64,000 bases of DNA from Galerina marginata. Lineage: Eukaryota > Basidiomycota > Agaricomycetes > Agaricales > Galerinaceae. This document shows, piece by piece, positions 20,700 to 33,699 of this stretch. The notes under the pieces are model-generated. The model was not told the DNA's origin and made no database searches. It saw only the letters and a list, made by a program, of their open reading frames with translations. The stretch spans positions 372,001 through 436,000 of the forward strand of contig JAECYW010000029.1 of assembly GCA_023014335.1 (NCBI GenBank), given 5' to 3'. Both the position numbers and the translations under genes were made by a program. The first letter of the stretch is position 1. Each line of letters opens with the position of its first letter.

Positions 20700-23310
20700 A
20701 CAGCTTAAACAAGTGGCATGCCGTCTCATAATATACAGAAACCAAAAACTAGGGTGACGTCAAGAGACTGTGATGCCAGAACTAAAGGAGTCCGCCAGCG
20801 GCAGGACAACTCACCAACTCTGAACTGGAGATGAAGGTCAGCAATAGTCAACATAGGATGCAAGAAAAACGCACTTCTGAATCCACGAGCAACCCAAAAC
20901 GCTTTCTGCAGTGCAGAAGTCAACCAGAACAAAAAAGCGACGAATAGCACCAGAGCCTTTCTCGTATGGCGACGGCGTCCGTGCCCGAAAACGCGGGTCG
21001 GGAGTCGAAGGCTGGTGTAGATTCACTGGTGTATACGAGGCGACCGGGAGCTTCTTCCTCCATGTCGTGATCGAATGGGCAGTATTCTTGCTCGGCATCA
21101 TAAGGTGGTAGGTATGAGTACGAAGACGTTAGGCTGTAAGTTGGATCGGTGGGTAAGAGTTCGTATTTGGGCGCAATGGTGGTGCGTCGTTGGCGGAGAC
21201 AAGTTAATTCATTAAAAGGACCGTTAAATTGCCGATATGAGGTGCAGGCGCTGGTTGTTGAAGAGACGTTCCAGGCTTCGTTTTCCGTCGAGGCAGCAGT
21301 AGCAACCCTAGGTTCGGTTTCTTCAGCTGAAAGTGGAGGCGCAGGCCCAGACGTCGGTTCGTATTGTACGATATTCGATCCAGCTGTGGTGCCCCTAAAC
21401 GGGGGCGGAAACCTCATTCCTCGTTTCCGAGGTTATTGTCCAATCTTCAGCACCTCTCGAGCCAGGGCAGAAGACGCAATGGACATCGATCTCGACCCAG
21501 CGGCGCCGCGCCTTCAAACTCCACAGCTTGGCCGTCTGAGACAGGTAGAGCGGAACCACCAATGATGGCGCCCGTGTTCTCAACGTTAACGTCGGGAATG
21601 GGGATGCAGGGGCTGCTGACCGTCCTGAGGAAGGTAAAAAGTGGGGGCCGGGCTCGTAGGTCGTCGCGATAAGCCAGAATTGACACGTCAAATCGTGGTT
21701 CGAGTTCCTCGGGCGGGACGCAGGTGCGGATGCAATTGCAATTCGGGATCCGACTTCGTCCGCTGCTGGGACACCGAACGTGGCCCCGAAAGGAAAACGA
21801 AAATGTCGCCTGCTTCGATAGGGGCAGGGGTTCATGAGCTGAGGTTGTTGTCGACGGTGGTGTTGACACAGCTCCTGACGCTGATAATGACGACGACGTA
21901 GGTGGTGGCTGAGCGAAACTAAGACAACGACGTGTCAGTCGCCGACAATGGCAGAGACGGAGGCAAAGATGATGAAGACGTCGAATGGCGGGAGAGGCGG
22001 GCCTGTGCAAGTGACGCCCATGTCAGTAGAGCGGTGATTGACTGCGATTTTAACGATCAGTCAAATGTTTGAAGGCAAAAAAAAGCCATACGTGGATAGT
22101 CCTGATGACCCATGGGCAAACTCCAGCTCGCAGTGCATCCACTTCCTTGCGGATCTTGGACGGCATCCGCTCTTCGTCCTCCTGTTGTTCCTACATGGAG
22201 TTCGCAGCTGAGCTGTCGTCGGCGCATTAGGCGGTATGTGTTCTTAGGATACCAATGCCAACAACAAGGGTGTCGAAGGGTGGGCGTTCACGAACTGGGT
22301 GAGCGTGGGTGCTACGTGGGACACTGGAGAACGGATTCAGATAATAAGTTCGACAGTCTGTATAATAGAATAACGAAGCTGTAGAGGAAAAGGTAAGTGT
22401 GATGTTGAAAGAAGGTTGGAAAAATAAGGACGTACTAATAGTTGAGAACTTTTCGAACATTGCGCTAGCATGGTCCCACAATCACATCGATCAGGACAAG
22501 CAGGCTCTCCGTCTCATCCCGCTTCAGCGCCTGAATAATCTTTCCCGGAAACGCGCCGACGTACGTCGTCCGTACCGCAACGCTAGAGCTGCGGGCCTTC
22601 GACGCCATCCCACTATGGCTCCCAGCAGCACTTTCTTTATACACCAGCGTGCACTCGTTCTGCGTGCGCCAGTAGAAGTGAATGGGTCAGTATCCGGGCA
22701 GAGTGAAGTTAAAATGATGGAGGAGCTGGGCCTGGGGAATTTCTTGTTAAGATCCTTGAAAGATGACACGGACGGCTAGTTTGACGGAGAGCTGGAGAGC
22801 AGCCTAAGTGAGCACGGTGGATGTCGGGAGAAACAGCAACCAATCCAAAGTTCAAATGCCACCAAGCGACGGCAAGCGACATCATGGATATCCAGTGTTG
22901 GGCTGCAAGTACAGAGAATTCGAAGTAAGTACCGCTTTATGATAACGAAATACAGGACGGCGTGGCACAGATCATGGAGGTGTGGGTGAGAAGAGGTGTT
23001 GGTGGCATATGAACGTAACGAGTCGGAAGAGTTTGATTGCCCACAAAGTCGCTGCCAAACAAAATGGCGCAATATTTGACCGATGCTCTCGCGATTGGAA
23101 CATCTCAAGTTAATCTCAAGGCTCGATTTATATTCGCGAATTCCCCCTGAGTGTTTTTCATTTCTATACTTATTTGCCCGTCGAGAGCTACTTTGAGGAG
23201 AGGATGAAAAAGAATGACGGTGGGGGTCCGTGGGAATTTTCACGGCGGCTTTGCAAAGAGGCATTTCTGAAAATACCTCCTTGCAACCCCAAAGCGAATG
23301 TCGCAATTCA
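20700..23310 (-). other. possible unresolved minus-strand gene
   Basis: Several minus-strand frames look coding in composition: about 20920-21417 (Ser/Thr/Pro-rich, tyrosine-containing tail with SYLPPYDAEQEYCPF), 21395-21835 and 21447-22010 (overlapping, GC-rich), and about 22480-22665 (TQNECTLVYKES). I could not join them into one frame with sound splice sites, and I recognise no domain. An arrestin-like or membrane-anchored protein with a disordered tail was considered but not supported. It may be a real gene with complex splicing or a decayed one. Confidence 0.3.
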
Positions 23311-23635
23311 AGTCGGTCTTCAACATATTAATCTGCATTCACCTTTCGCGGTACCAGCCGGCTGCTCTGAGTTTTGAGGTACGTATGTACATGGACATCG
23401 ATCTGCCGAAATTCCCTATAACATCTCTATACTCAGTTTCGTAATGCAATGGATCCATTCTCCTCCTTGTACCCCTCTCGTTCCCTGTCCCTCACTACGT
23501 TTCCCCCATGTGGAATTCTCCTTCAATCGTCTACAGGACGCTGGACTCACTTTTAACGTCTGTTTTTTTGAGAATCCTCGTCGCCTGAAGATCTGAATGA
23601 CTAGTGCGACGCTGCGCGTTGTAAATGTCAATGCG
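23311..23635. other. intergenic, no gene seen
   Basis: No supported feature before the segmental duplication begins at about 23640. Confidence 0.35.
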
Positions 23636-23639
23636 ATCA

Positions 23640-24005
23640 GCCGTTGTTCCAGTTTTCTTCAAGATCTCAAACGATTTTCCGATTTTCTAGGAGCATTATA
23701 GCTCGTACTATTTCAAGCCAACGCGCCTGAGATTATTATGTCCTTACAGGACCAAAGAAGCATGGTGGCACGAGTTCCAACAAAAAAGCTGTGATAGCTG
23801 GTGGGATTCAGAGGCATCTGTGAACTATACATAGCCATCTCGGCATCGCCAGGTATGCGTTCAGAACCAAGTACATATACGACGAGATTAACCATTCACG
23901 CGGAAAGGTCGGAGGTTATGATAATTGCGAGGGCTGTGCTAATAGGGCTTGCGCGCTGTACTGGGAAAATCAAGCGCCGACGTCCTCTTCCTCAACCTTT
24001 CACCA
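23640..24005 (+). repeat. upstream part of segmental duplication (partner 36185-36594)
   Basis: Matches the region upstream of the second TPR gene: TTTCTTCAAG, TCAAGCCAACGCGCCTGAGAT, TTATGTCCTTACAGGACCAAAGAAGCA and AGCTGTGATAGCTGGTGGGA. The partner has an open frame to 36394. Here the same frame is cut by a ~55-base deletion and a stop, so any small upstream gene is broken in this copy. Confidence 0.65.
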
Positions 24006-27000
24006 ATGGATCCCCTCTCTATCGCTCTAGCTACAGTCACACTGACTACTGCCGTGAAGGACCTTGCTGAACTAGTACAGAAGCTTGAACGGTCTTTCTC
24101 CAAGGTCTGCATTTCTAAATTCATTTAATTCGTCATTTTAACTAAAATGGCCAATCCTCTACCCGGCCAGCCCGCCGAGAACATTCGCAACGCTGAAATG
24201 TTGGCTACCGAGGTCCGCCAAACTCTACATCAGCTCAAACGATTCTGTGACGAACAAGAGGGGATTCTGAGCAATGCAAGGGACATGAAAGTGGCCCTGT
24301 CTGAATTGATCAGGTAAAATGGTTCGCAGATTCAGAGATGACGGTACTTTGGTTAACGAAAGGATGCCAGGGACATGGAGGCTGTCTACAAGAAATGCTC
24401 TGGAATTGCGCCTGTAACTGCAATGAAGAAATTCGACAAGTTCAAGGCTACATTTGGCGCGTGGAAGAACCGTAACAAGGTCCAATCGGAGATCAAGGAG
24501 CTTATGAATCGGGTTAATCGGTGCTATACTCAATTTATGGTGCGTCCTCAAAATTTGACTTTTATTCAGGTCTTCCTGACCTTTGCTTTGCTATAGATGT
24601 TTTCTATTGTGAGAATTGAGAAACGACTGGTCATCTCAAGCGATACCAGGCCCCAGACGTCCAGCATAATTCGGAATGAGATCTCGAGTACTGTTTCTGA
24701 TGAACGCATCATCAGTTTCATTGGAGGCAGCTCAGCAACGCTGTCAAAATTACCCCCTGAAATTCGAATGTCGTCTTACCTTATTTCTGACGCCTATCTT
24801 CGCCTCCAAATCAATGCAATCAATGAACTTATGGAAAAGCTATCCTTGACCGCATCCTATCCGATTGCAGAACCAACGGGAGACTACCTGCTTCCTTTTC
24901 AGAAGTTTCCAACAAATTTGCTCATAAAGGATGATCAATTTATTCTACGACAAGATGTTATTATGCAGGCTTTACAGATTCAGACCATTCTCCAAGGGAA
25001 CTCCACCTCCATGCCTGTGCAAGTTGGTGCAAAAGCTTTGGACAGACTCGCTTCCGACTTGTATTATCTAGACATGTATCATGAGTCAGCTCTCATTGGT
25101 GCATGGGCTGTAAAGCTCTATCGGGCCTTAGTTACCAATCACCCGACCGCTTATTTGCCTTATCTTGCCCTATCTCTCTCTTATCTCGCCCTTGCTCAGT
25201 GGGGAATCAACAACGAAGATGACGCTCTCTCCTCAATTAGTGAATGTATTGCTATTGGTCGGTCTCTGCAAACTCCGTCGGCATCCTTGGATGTAAAGCT
25301 CCTATTGCCTCACGCATTGAGGATATCTGCTTCATTGGCAAGAGATTCCCTCAAATCACTACAACAAGCAGAAGAGGCCGTCCTCTTTTTTGACAATGTC
25401 GTTGCAAGCAGCAATGTCATAAATGGTGAATTGCAGATAGCCAGAAAATCGATGGATGTTTTAGAAAGTTCTTTCAGCTCTGCAGCGCACCATTATGCTC
25501 ATGCCCTGCATCGGCTTTCCCCCAGTTCGGGAGTATATGATTATGCCCAAACATTGCAACAGTTCTCAACCAGTCTTCAAGAAGTTGGGCGATTTGAAGA
25601 GGCATTCCAGACACAACAGAGAGCACTAAAAATTTTAGATTCTCTTCTTCCTTTCCTTCCTGATCGCCTGGATTTGGTCCGAGCGCGTGCACTCCACCAA
25701 GTTTTGCATACAGATTTCCGTGATTTCCTGCAGGATACTGACGCACTTCCAATGTCCCAAGAATTGGTGGCTATTCTTAGGAGATATTTCGAAAAGGATA
25801 GGCAAAAATATGGCACAGAACTGTGCAATGTACTTTGGAAACACGCCGGTCTTTTGAAAGAAATGAGGCAATACGACAATGCTCTGCTGGTTTGGAAAGA
25901 AGTAACATGTTTGGTCCAGGAAGTCGACGAAGATAGGCACCGCTTTGCAAGTGCTCTGGAAAATCTTTCAAATGCCCTTCGCTTTTTGCACCGTCATGAT
26001 GAGGCAGCCATTTCCCGCAAAGAATTAGTCAACGTTTATCAAGTTATTCATAAATCCCCTTCTCGGCTTGAGGCTTATGCTCATTGCGACCTTGCATATG
26101 ATCTCCAGCTTGCCGGACAATTTCCAGTAGCCATTCGTGAAGCTGAAACATGTGTCATGCAATACCGTATGTTGGCCTTCCGAGAGCCTGGCCAATACAA
26201 GGAATATCTGGCTGCTGGCCTCCTTACGCTTTCCTCTTTCCTCGTCCTGGCCGGTGAATACAAGCAAGCATTTGACAAAGGCCTGGAAGCACTTGACCTC
26301 TACCAGTCCATTATTCAAGACAAACCTGACATCCTCTCGAAATATGTTCTATGTCTACGTCTGCACATACAAATTTCCCAGTTCTCAGACAATGAGACAA
26401 AGTCCATCGAACGGGGACAAAGTTTGCTTCATTATTCAAATGGGTTGATTAAAATATTCCCAAATGAGAGAGAACCGACCCTCATTCATGCCACCCACAT
26501 TCATGCTCGTAATTTGGCTAGGTTCGATCGACTTACAGAAGCCAATGTCGCCATTCAAGGAGCGCTGGACTGGTATGGGAATGTTCCGGCAGACACACCC
26601 CCTGCAGTGGAACTACATATGGAATGTCTTCAGCAAATGGCTATTGTGCTTCAAGCCCAGGGCTTTCCAGAGAAGGCCCTGGGCGCTTTTGAAGAAGCTA
26701 TCAATATCGGGAAGAAATTCTCTTCACACCCTGACATTGTCAACTTGCTAACATGGATAATTGCTAATCGCGCTGCATCTCTTTTTGAAGTTGGACGGTA
26801 TTCTAAAGCCTCAGCCGCCAGTCAGGATGCAGTTTCAGTCATTCGTGGGACCAAAGTTGCGGATCATTTTACTCTTGTCCATTGCCTGAAAATCGCTTTC
26901 ATAGTACAGCAATTTATCGGGAAGACGGAAGCGGCGATTAATACTTTACAGGAAGCTATCGAATTATCTCGTACTGGTATCATTACCGGGAAAGAACTAA

Positions 27001-27548
27001 CCACCCGATTGGATCATCTTGTCAATCTCTCAATGTGCCTTCGATTTCTGTCGGAGGCTCGCGCCGATGTCGGAAACGAGGCCGAGGCAATTTGTCTCGC
27101 CCAAGAATGCCTGGACGAGGTCATGAAAGCTAAATCAATAAATCCGATGGTGCACTGGAAAGATATCCGATCAATACATATGGATGCTCTCCATAATCTT
27201 TCCTTGCGGCACGCCTTCAATGATAACCTTTCTCGGGCGCTGGACCTAATAACTGAGGCTGGCGCTTACTACGAACAACGTGCACAGGCACGCAACGGTC
27301 TGTATCCACAATTTGCATGGATCCTTCTTTCACAAGGCGTCCTTTATTGTGCCGCCGGACGACACGAAGAAGGAAACGAAGCCAGAAGCAAGCTCACCGA
27401 CGTCCAGGTGCATCTGGGCTCAGCATTTCCCAGCCTCGCAAGGTGTGTCCAGCTCAAACTGGACCGTGAAATGGGACGCCCTTCATGGATCACTTTGGTC
27501 GCTAAACTTGACCTTCATTGTAATCATCAAGATGTTCTCTCAAAGTAG
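24006..27548 (+). CDS. TPR protein with MLKL/HeLo-like N-terminal helical bundle
   Basis: Exons are 24006-24104, 24171-24313, 24371-24539 and 24597-27548, with introns of 66, 57 and 57 bp, giving 1,120 aa. The start MDPLSIALATVTLTTAVKDL and the following ~130 residues, all helical (LATEVRQTLHQLKRFCDEQE, VYKKCSGI, FKAAF-like, RCYTQFM), resemble the four-helix bundle at the N-terminus of many Agaricomycete TPR and NACHT proteins. That bundle is related to the MLKL/HeLo-type membrane-attacking domains. The rest is a long array of degenerate tetratricopeptide repeats from ~residue 280 to the end, for example QEVGRFEEAFQTQQRALKIL. No NTPase motif is present. A role in non-self sensing or cell death is inference. 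The single long last exon is uninterrupted. A paralog lies at 36.6-43.5 kb. Confidence 0.85.
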
Positions 27549-28433
27549 CGCATCGAGTTAATTAGTGTCTTTACATCTCAGAATGTAAAGTAGATAGTTA
27601 CATGTAAATGACACGGGAAAAAATAAGCTACTCGCGCCGTTTACGACGCTTCCGATATTCAAGTCTGCGTCTGCGTGGATAGGCATACCTCGAGTATGAC
27701 GACTCACTCGTTCCCTTCCCATTCACACTCCCAGGCTCAGAAATTTCATTGGCACCAGTATCTGCCGGTGCCGTCTTTGTCGTCGTTAATTTGCTGCAAC
27801 CCGCGAACGGAAATCGACGACGGCGACGATGGTGAAACCAGTCCAAAAAGCAACTAGAATACTTCACCAAAAATCGAAAACCCACCAAGACATCGTAACA
27901 GACATTGAAATGCAGTGGTCAGGTCAAAGCGGACAGACAAGTGGCCGACATCGAACGCGAGCACGCTAATCGATCGGCGCAAATTCAAAAAAAAATATGG
28001 GTTAGGATGTTTAGTCATCGCCGTGTCCGCAGGGAGGAGGTGGACGAAGGGCCCGAGGGCGAGGCAGGCCCAGCATCAGGAGGCAGAAGGGATGCTCAGG
28101 GCTAGGTCAGTGCTGCAGGCCTAATGCAGCGCTAGGGATGTTGAGCAACAACTCAGCACCTCCGCCCATCCGACCGTTCGAGCCAAGTGGGCTCAGGCTC
28201 CGACTGCGAAATCTTCCTGTGAAAGATCGACAATGACCAGTAATCGATGAGGCAATGAAGAAGAGCACATACTATCAGCTGGCTCTTCACGATGCGCGGA
28301 TGTGTACATACCGGTGCAGCTTTATAATTAGGTCATGCCTAGGTCGGTCTTCTAGACAAATAGAAAATGAAGGGTAAGTTGATATTCAGGGAGGGAGCAG
28401 AAAGAAATACGCACTGAGATCATCAGCGCAATT
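27549..28433. other. intergenic; short Arg-rich minus frame
   Basis: The minus-strand frame at about 27628-27888 ends in an arginine-rich tail (YPRRRRLEYRKRRKRRE), but I could not find a supported start or exon partner. Otherwise nothing is recognised. Confidence 0.3.
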
Positions 28434-29162
28434 TCAGCCGAGCGAGATGAAAAATTCATACGTTTCTCGAACAAGGTGTGCGAGGAGGACGGAGGACAGA
28501 AGCCATATCGTAGGAGCAGTTGGGGTTTCCGTTTTTGCCAAGCCTAAGCGCTCAGCAAGCTTCTGACTCTCAACTGGGTTCAGGCTCAGACTGCGAAAGC
28601 TGCTCTGCCGATGGAGCTCGCGATCCGGCTGCTTCGCCCGCCGTACCCCGTCCCAAAGACTGGGCCAAACAGGGAGGAGGAAAGGGGCGAGGAATTGGTA
28701 CAACGACTGAGAGAGTCGGTAGATTCCTCCATAGCGGCGAGGTAGCCCAACAGAGGAGATGGCGGAGAGGGCGGCGGTGAATCTGATGATCACGGAGGTT
28801 TTGTAGTCATGTTTGGTGAGGCCGCCTAATGGGCTCGTTGTCCCACGCGAAGATGGCCGAGGAGAAGTGATGGCTGAAGAGATAAAAAGGTCAGTTGGAG
28901 GTGGGGTTGAAAGGGAAGCACAGAGAGACAGACGTGGAGGTAAGCGCATATCTAGTCTCGGGGCCGCCATGTGCAGGTGCTTCGACATCATATTATCAGC
29001 CCTCGTCGCTGCCCCCGTCGTTGTCGAAGTGAGGGAAGGCGCTGCTGGCGTCCAATGAGCCAGGAAAGTTGCGTTCGCTGCTATTCTCACTTCAGTCAGC
29101 CCAGGAAAGAGAGGACAGACGTACGAAGGAGAGTGTCGGGCGACCATGGGGTCCATGCACAT
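28434..29162 (-). CDS. doubtful 242-aa GC-rich open frame
   Basis: One uninterrupted minus-strand frame of 242 codons from an ATG at 29162. It has biased composition (Ser, Leu, Arg, Pro), no signal peptide, no recognised domain, and several long frames on the opposite strand in the same GC-rich stretch. The composition resembles that of the dispersed repeat blocks. It is more likely a chance frame or decayed repeat than a real gene. Confidence 0.2.
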   Translation of the reverse strand: MCMDPMVARHSPSYVCPLFPGLTEVRIAANATFLAHWTPAAPSLTSTTTGAATRADNMMSKHLHMAAPRLDMRLPPRLSLCASLSTPPPTDLFISSAITSPRPSSRGTTSPLGGLTKHDYKTSVIIRFTAALSAISSVGLPRRYGGIYRLSQSLYQFLAPFLLPVWPSLWDGVRRAKQPDRELHRQSSFRSLSLNPVESQKLAERLGLAKTETPTAPTIWLLSSVLLAHLVRETYEFFISLG

Positions 29163-29610
29163 TGCGCTGGTTCAAGTTGATGTAGATGGATGATGTAAGC
29201 ACCTGATGCGCGCCGTTCCGGCACTCGCGCTCAACGCTCGAGGGGTGTAACGTCGACGCTCGACGTTTGTCGGCTTCTTTTCTGATTATAATTGGTTCTT
29301 TAGAGTTTCTTGAGCTATGCTTGTTGGTCGTGGATTTTTCAATAAGCCGTGCTAGCCGATTTCTTGTGCACCACTGGCCTTAGGCTTTCCTCTCATAGAC
29401 ACTCCCAGAGTGAAGACGGCGGGATCAAGGTGGCTCTGGCTTTGCAGTTTGTTTTTTTCCTATAGTTTTAAACTATTATTGAGCTGTATGTGCCCCAAAT
29501 TGTACTGTTCTGAAGTTTTAGGCACGCGTAGCTAAAATTCTTTTATTGAACTTTTACACAAGCTCTAGTTCCAAAATCAAGAAAAAAAAAACATATCAGA
29601 ATATTGGTAA
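29163..29610. other. intergenic, no gene seen
   Basis: AT-rich downstream region of the DUF6534-type gene. No feature. Confidence 0.4.
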
Positions 29611-31071
29611 TCAGACCAGATATTCTTTACCTCCTTTTCCATACCCGTCATTGCTCTCTATCGATGGAAAAATCACTTCCTCTCTTGTGACCACAACACC
29701 ACCGCCTAACTCGTACGCCTCGCTACCACCCCGCCTGGCAACTTCGCTATTTGCCACCCGACTGATGGTAGTTGCGTTACTGACACCGCTGACCCAAGAA
29801 ACAGAATCTTCGTTAAGCCGTATTCGACTGTTGAGTACGACCATCATGGAATTTGAGTAAATTTTTGCAAGAGTTTCTGCGGTTACGAGGAAGTAGGACG
29901 ATTTCCCGGGAAGAGTCGATAGTATCAAATTTAATACGGCTACGAATGCTGAAAATTATAACACTGAGTACTTTTGTACTTGAGCTTAGAAAGAGGGAAT
30001 TAACGTACCCGAGATAGTACCCGTCTCAATCACCAACCTGATCACTCTTTGGAGGCGGATGCTTGTGATTTGTATAGCTACCGAGCGACGGCGAGATAAC
30101 TAATATTTTATACATCAACTTTGAGCATCGCAGGATATTGCCTCGATCACATACGTGGTAGGTCATACAGACGGCAATAATAATATCACACAAGGCACTT
30201 GCACCGTTCCATATCTGTTGATTGGAAAGAAGGTAAGCATGAATGACGGTGACTCGTCGGTGAGAAACTATCGACTCTCACCCCGATGGTAATGGAGAAA
30301 TCCCGGCTAAGGAGCCGACTGAAAAGTCTAGCATGCCTCATAACGACTGCCGTACCAATGGCCCCTCCTAGTTGGATACTGGCCAACTAAACGCCGAGTT
30401 CAGTGATAGGACAGAACATGATGGTGAATAGCCTAGTCACAGATAATATCACCGCCGCAATAGCGTAGGATTTTGCCAAAATGGTGATTCGGAACGCATA
30501 AAAAGCTTGCGCGATGAAGGCGACTGACAAGGGGTATTTTAGTTAGCAAATTGGGTGGCGAGGTTGGATGAAAAGCTTACCAAGTCCGCTGATAAAGGGA
30601 ATACTGAACCATGACAGACTGACTGCATTGAATACTGCAAAGTCTCCATAACCATTTCCGAAGACACGAAAAGCAATTTCCGTGAGAATCACAGTTTGCA
30701 CGAGCTCGAGGGTGAACACCGAATAGACAAATATCTTATTGCGGAGCGGATCCTTGGCAAATGCGATGTGGTATAGATCTGAAGATACAATTGAGAAATT
30801 GGCATGGAGTGCTGAATTTTGTGAGTTCGGTGTTGTACTTACAGACCTGGACACAGAGCATGCCAAATAAGCCCCAGTGAAATAGATATCCCATAATCTG
30901 CAGCTACGTTTCCGTGAAATCTCTCGGAAATCGGGGCGTTCAACTCACACGTGGACCAGTCCTGTGCGGATGAAGTCAGCAGTACTCAATAAAACTAGCC
31001 ACATAGTAGACTTACAACGCCCCTACGTGAGGTGGAATAGGCGGCAAAGTCGAGTCTACAGTCGTAGGCAT
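29611..31071 (-). CDS. DUF6534-type multi-pass membrane protein
   Basis: Nine exons on the minus strand: 31016-31071, 30949-30961 (13 bases), 30843-30903, 30581-30778, 30441-30523, 30282-30386, 30155-30214, 30009-30099 and 29611-29948. All phases join into 334 aa. Features typical of this Agaricomycete family are visible: GPR near the start, then hydrophobic segments around GYLFHWGLFGMLCVQVYLYH, FVYSVFTLELVQTVIL, WNGASALCDIIIAVCMTYH, RLVIETGTISAFVAVL and the C-terminal AKIYSNSMMVVLNSRI signature. About seven membrane segments are followed by a glycine-rich polar tail. The molecular role of the family is unknown. Introns are 45-67 bp. No frame defect was seen. Confidence 0.85.
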
Positions 31072-32556
31072 TTGGGAAAGGGGTACAATGTCGGGTACGG
31101 AGAAGAAAGATACTATGGGGGTTAAATAATGTCAATTTACCAAAGATAAGGAACTAGCGGAGCTTCTGATGCATCGATGTTCGAACGCCCACCCAACAAT
31201 GTAGGTGATGATGATGCCATGTTTGGGATCGCATCAATTAGGTCACAGATCTCCAATCTCGAAAGCGCTTACCCTTACAGCCGAGGAGAGGCAAGAGATG
31301 CTTCAGTTTCCTGATATTCTGAATGACCCTGAATAATTCCAAAGCCGGTGGCAAATACACTGCCTCTGATTCTAAGCTACGTGGCTCATAGGGTATCTAG
31401 AGCACTCTCCAAAGCAAAAGCCAGCAGTATTTTGGGAAACATCATTGTCCTAAGTATATCTTGAAGTTGTGGGTCATCAAGTGTTGGCAGAATATTGAAA
31501 AAGCGCTCGTCAACCTGAGATGGCATCGCCCCTCGGAAAAAGCTGTTACTGTATCTGGCTATGCTTCAATGTACGAAATGTGGGCACTAGATCTTAATGG
31601 CCAGTTCTTCACTTCTGATTTGAGAAAAAGGGTGAATTCTACATTTTTCACACTGGTCATCCTTTTGACCTGGTTGTGGCATGCAACCCACAGACTTTTA
31701 TCTTGAAATCGAGGACCGATGAAACAACGACAAGTTTTTTGTGTTCCTACGATAGCATAGCCGGTGAATATATAAAGGGACATGCAACCTCAAGTTCACT
31801 TTTGTTTTTAATTGCTGCTAAGAGAAGCTAAAGTTGCGATATTTTCAACAGAAGAGGTGGAGGAACGTTGCGACCAAAAGGGAGAGTGATAAATCTGTGT
31901 GTGATTCTCGAACTTCGCCATTTACGAGGGTAGGGTTTTCTGCCGATAATATTAGCTATCTTATCGTGTACCAAATTCAGCACACTCTGTTGTGATACGA
32001 AAAAATAGAGGTACGACAACGACTTCATCCCATCTTTTTTTGTTCCCAGCATCAGCCCGAGTCAGCCTTGGACGTTTGTAGAGCGCTCACTTTCAGCAGA
32101 GTTAGATTACTCGGATAGCATCAGCAGCACAGCCTGTTCGTCATGTAAGTTGCATGGTTGCATGTGCTCGGCACACCCCTGAGCTTTGTCAGAGCCGGGC
32201 TGCGAGGATAGGGGAACATGAAAATCTTTGTCGAAACCTCTATTTTCAGGCTCACTAAGCGCCCAAAATATGATTGACCTAGAGGACTCACATGCGCAAG
32301 ATCAGAAATTCTCGATTTTCAGATTTCGCATCAAAATCTCGGCTCGCCCACATTTCCGCAAATAGTATAGTACTGTGCATATCTCTTTGCACTCTGCGAC
32401 TCTGCGCTGTCGAAAACTGTTTGTCCAGTTGTTGTTAAGATTGTTAAGATTTGATATCTATCTACGTCTACATGAGACTCAGGTTACGCTAAAAAGGCAA
32501 CCTCGATAGACCAAAGTTTGCTAGTACCGGGTGCATCAAAAACCTCGTGGGAAAAG
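31072..32556. other. long intergenic stretch, no gene supported
   Basis: About 1.5 kb with only short frames on both strands. No domain, repeat or RNA gene recognised. Confidence 0.35.
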
Positions 32557-33051
32557 CTACCGGTCTGCAGGTGGTTGAAATGTGTCTACGTAAATGGGCT
32601 CGAGATGGTTCAGGTGGGAGTGTGGCAATGACGAGGGAAGAGGTGGATATGAATGGATGGCAGTTGGTAGTGAGGATAGGAACATAGTCCGTGCTTCAGA
32701 AAGGACGGAGGAAAAACAAGGCAGATTATCAAGGTTGTCGTTCTGGGCGGTGGTTGGAGGTGTTTGGGTTTGGAGGTAAAGTAGCTGGGCACGATGAACA
32801 GCTTGTAGAGATGATAACTGGCGTGAAAGTGTATCCAACTGGTCTTGTAGTAGCATAAGGAGCTTTGTTTGTCGTTTTGTCGCAGCTACATGTTTTCGGC
32901 TCAAGCGAAGGCGGGCACAGGCAGCGTTGGTGGAGGGTAGATGGATGAGGTTTGGAAATATTTTGAATTGACGGAGGGGCTTGAGCCGTCTGAGCATGTC
33001 TGGCGAGATGAGCATGGGAGGTCGAGGTTTGAAGGGGGGTATGAGGGACAT
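32557..33051 (-). CDS. possible 164-aa protein with coiled coil
   Basis: A single minus-strand frame from an ATG at 33051 to 32557. Residues ~55-105 are rich in Lys/Arg and then Leu, in heptad-like spacing (LQDQLDTLSRQLSSLQ), predicting a coiled coil. The segment NAACARLRLSRK recalls a bZIP basic region, but the leucines are not in the required register, so I do not call bZIP. The C-terminal third is Pro/Ser-rich. A competing frame at 32901-33284 overlaps it and includes an Asn run coded by the GTT/AAC microsatellite, so the true start may lie further upstream through a splice. Confidence 0.4.
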   Translation of the reverse strand: MSLIPPFKPRPPMLISPDMLRRLKPLRQFKIFPNLIHLPSTNAACARLRLSRKHVAATKRQTKLLMLLQDQLDTLSRQLSSLQAVHRAQLLYLQTQTPPTTAQNDNLDNLPCFSSVLSEARTMFLSSLPTAIHSYPPLPSSLPHSHLNHLEPIYVDTFQPPADR

Positions 33052-33232
33052 GGTATGGTTAAAGAAATTTTCGGTGATGGTTGATGGTTCGAGTTGGTGT
33101 TTGGACGAAACCTCGCTGGCCTAGACCGAGCGGTACTGAGCTTGATGTAGCTTACGACGACTCTCGAGGGCTCGAAGCTCGAAGGTGGCCGGAACAGCGA
33201 CGACGACACACCAACGACCGGGGGATGGTGGT

Positions 33233-33234
33233 GG

Positions 33235-33266
<32 letters not shown>
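33233..33266 (+). repeat. (GTT)n trinucleotide microsatellite
   Basis: About eleven perfect GTT units (AAC on the minus strand). Where translated on the minus strand it would code a run of asparagines. Confidence 0.9.
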
Positions 33267-33267
<1 letters not shown>

Positions 33268-33699
33268 TGATGGGGTGAGACCATATTCGTCAGAAGTAGT
33301 CGATGGCGACGATAAGATTAGATTGTTTAGATGATCAGTGGCTGTGTCCCGCCATCAGCGCGCCATCAAATATTCCCCCGCACAACCCGTCTGCCTCAAC
33401 ACTGTTCACTCAGCCTACCAGCTCACGACCGCCGCTTGTCCATTATAACAACCTCTTCCGATATAATGAACTGTCCATTAACCGGAGTCGCACATGAGTA
33501 GGATTCAGAAGGTCCTGGACGTTCAAAGTTCAACTTCCAACACGCCCCAGCCCCATGAAGCCGGAGCCAGCAGAGCCCGCAGCGACGCAGCGTTTGGCGT
33601 GTGGTTATGCTATTTAAGACGTTGTCGTGCTGTCATCTAGCTGCAAGAGAGAGAAGGATGAAGAGTAAAGGGAGGCATTGCGGGAGGGAGTCTTTCCGG

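Noticed and set aside
20920..22010. Arrestin-like gene on the minus strand
   Set aside because: Only a vague resemblance; frames could not be joined and no arrestin motif is present.
32900..33010. bZIP domain in the 164-aa minus-strand frame
   Set aside because: The N-x7-R-like spacing is partly there, but the leucines are about two residues out of register and the basic region is weak.
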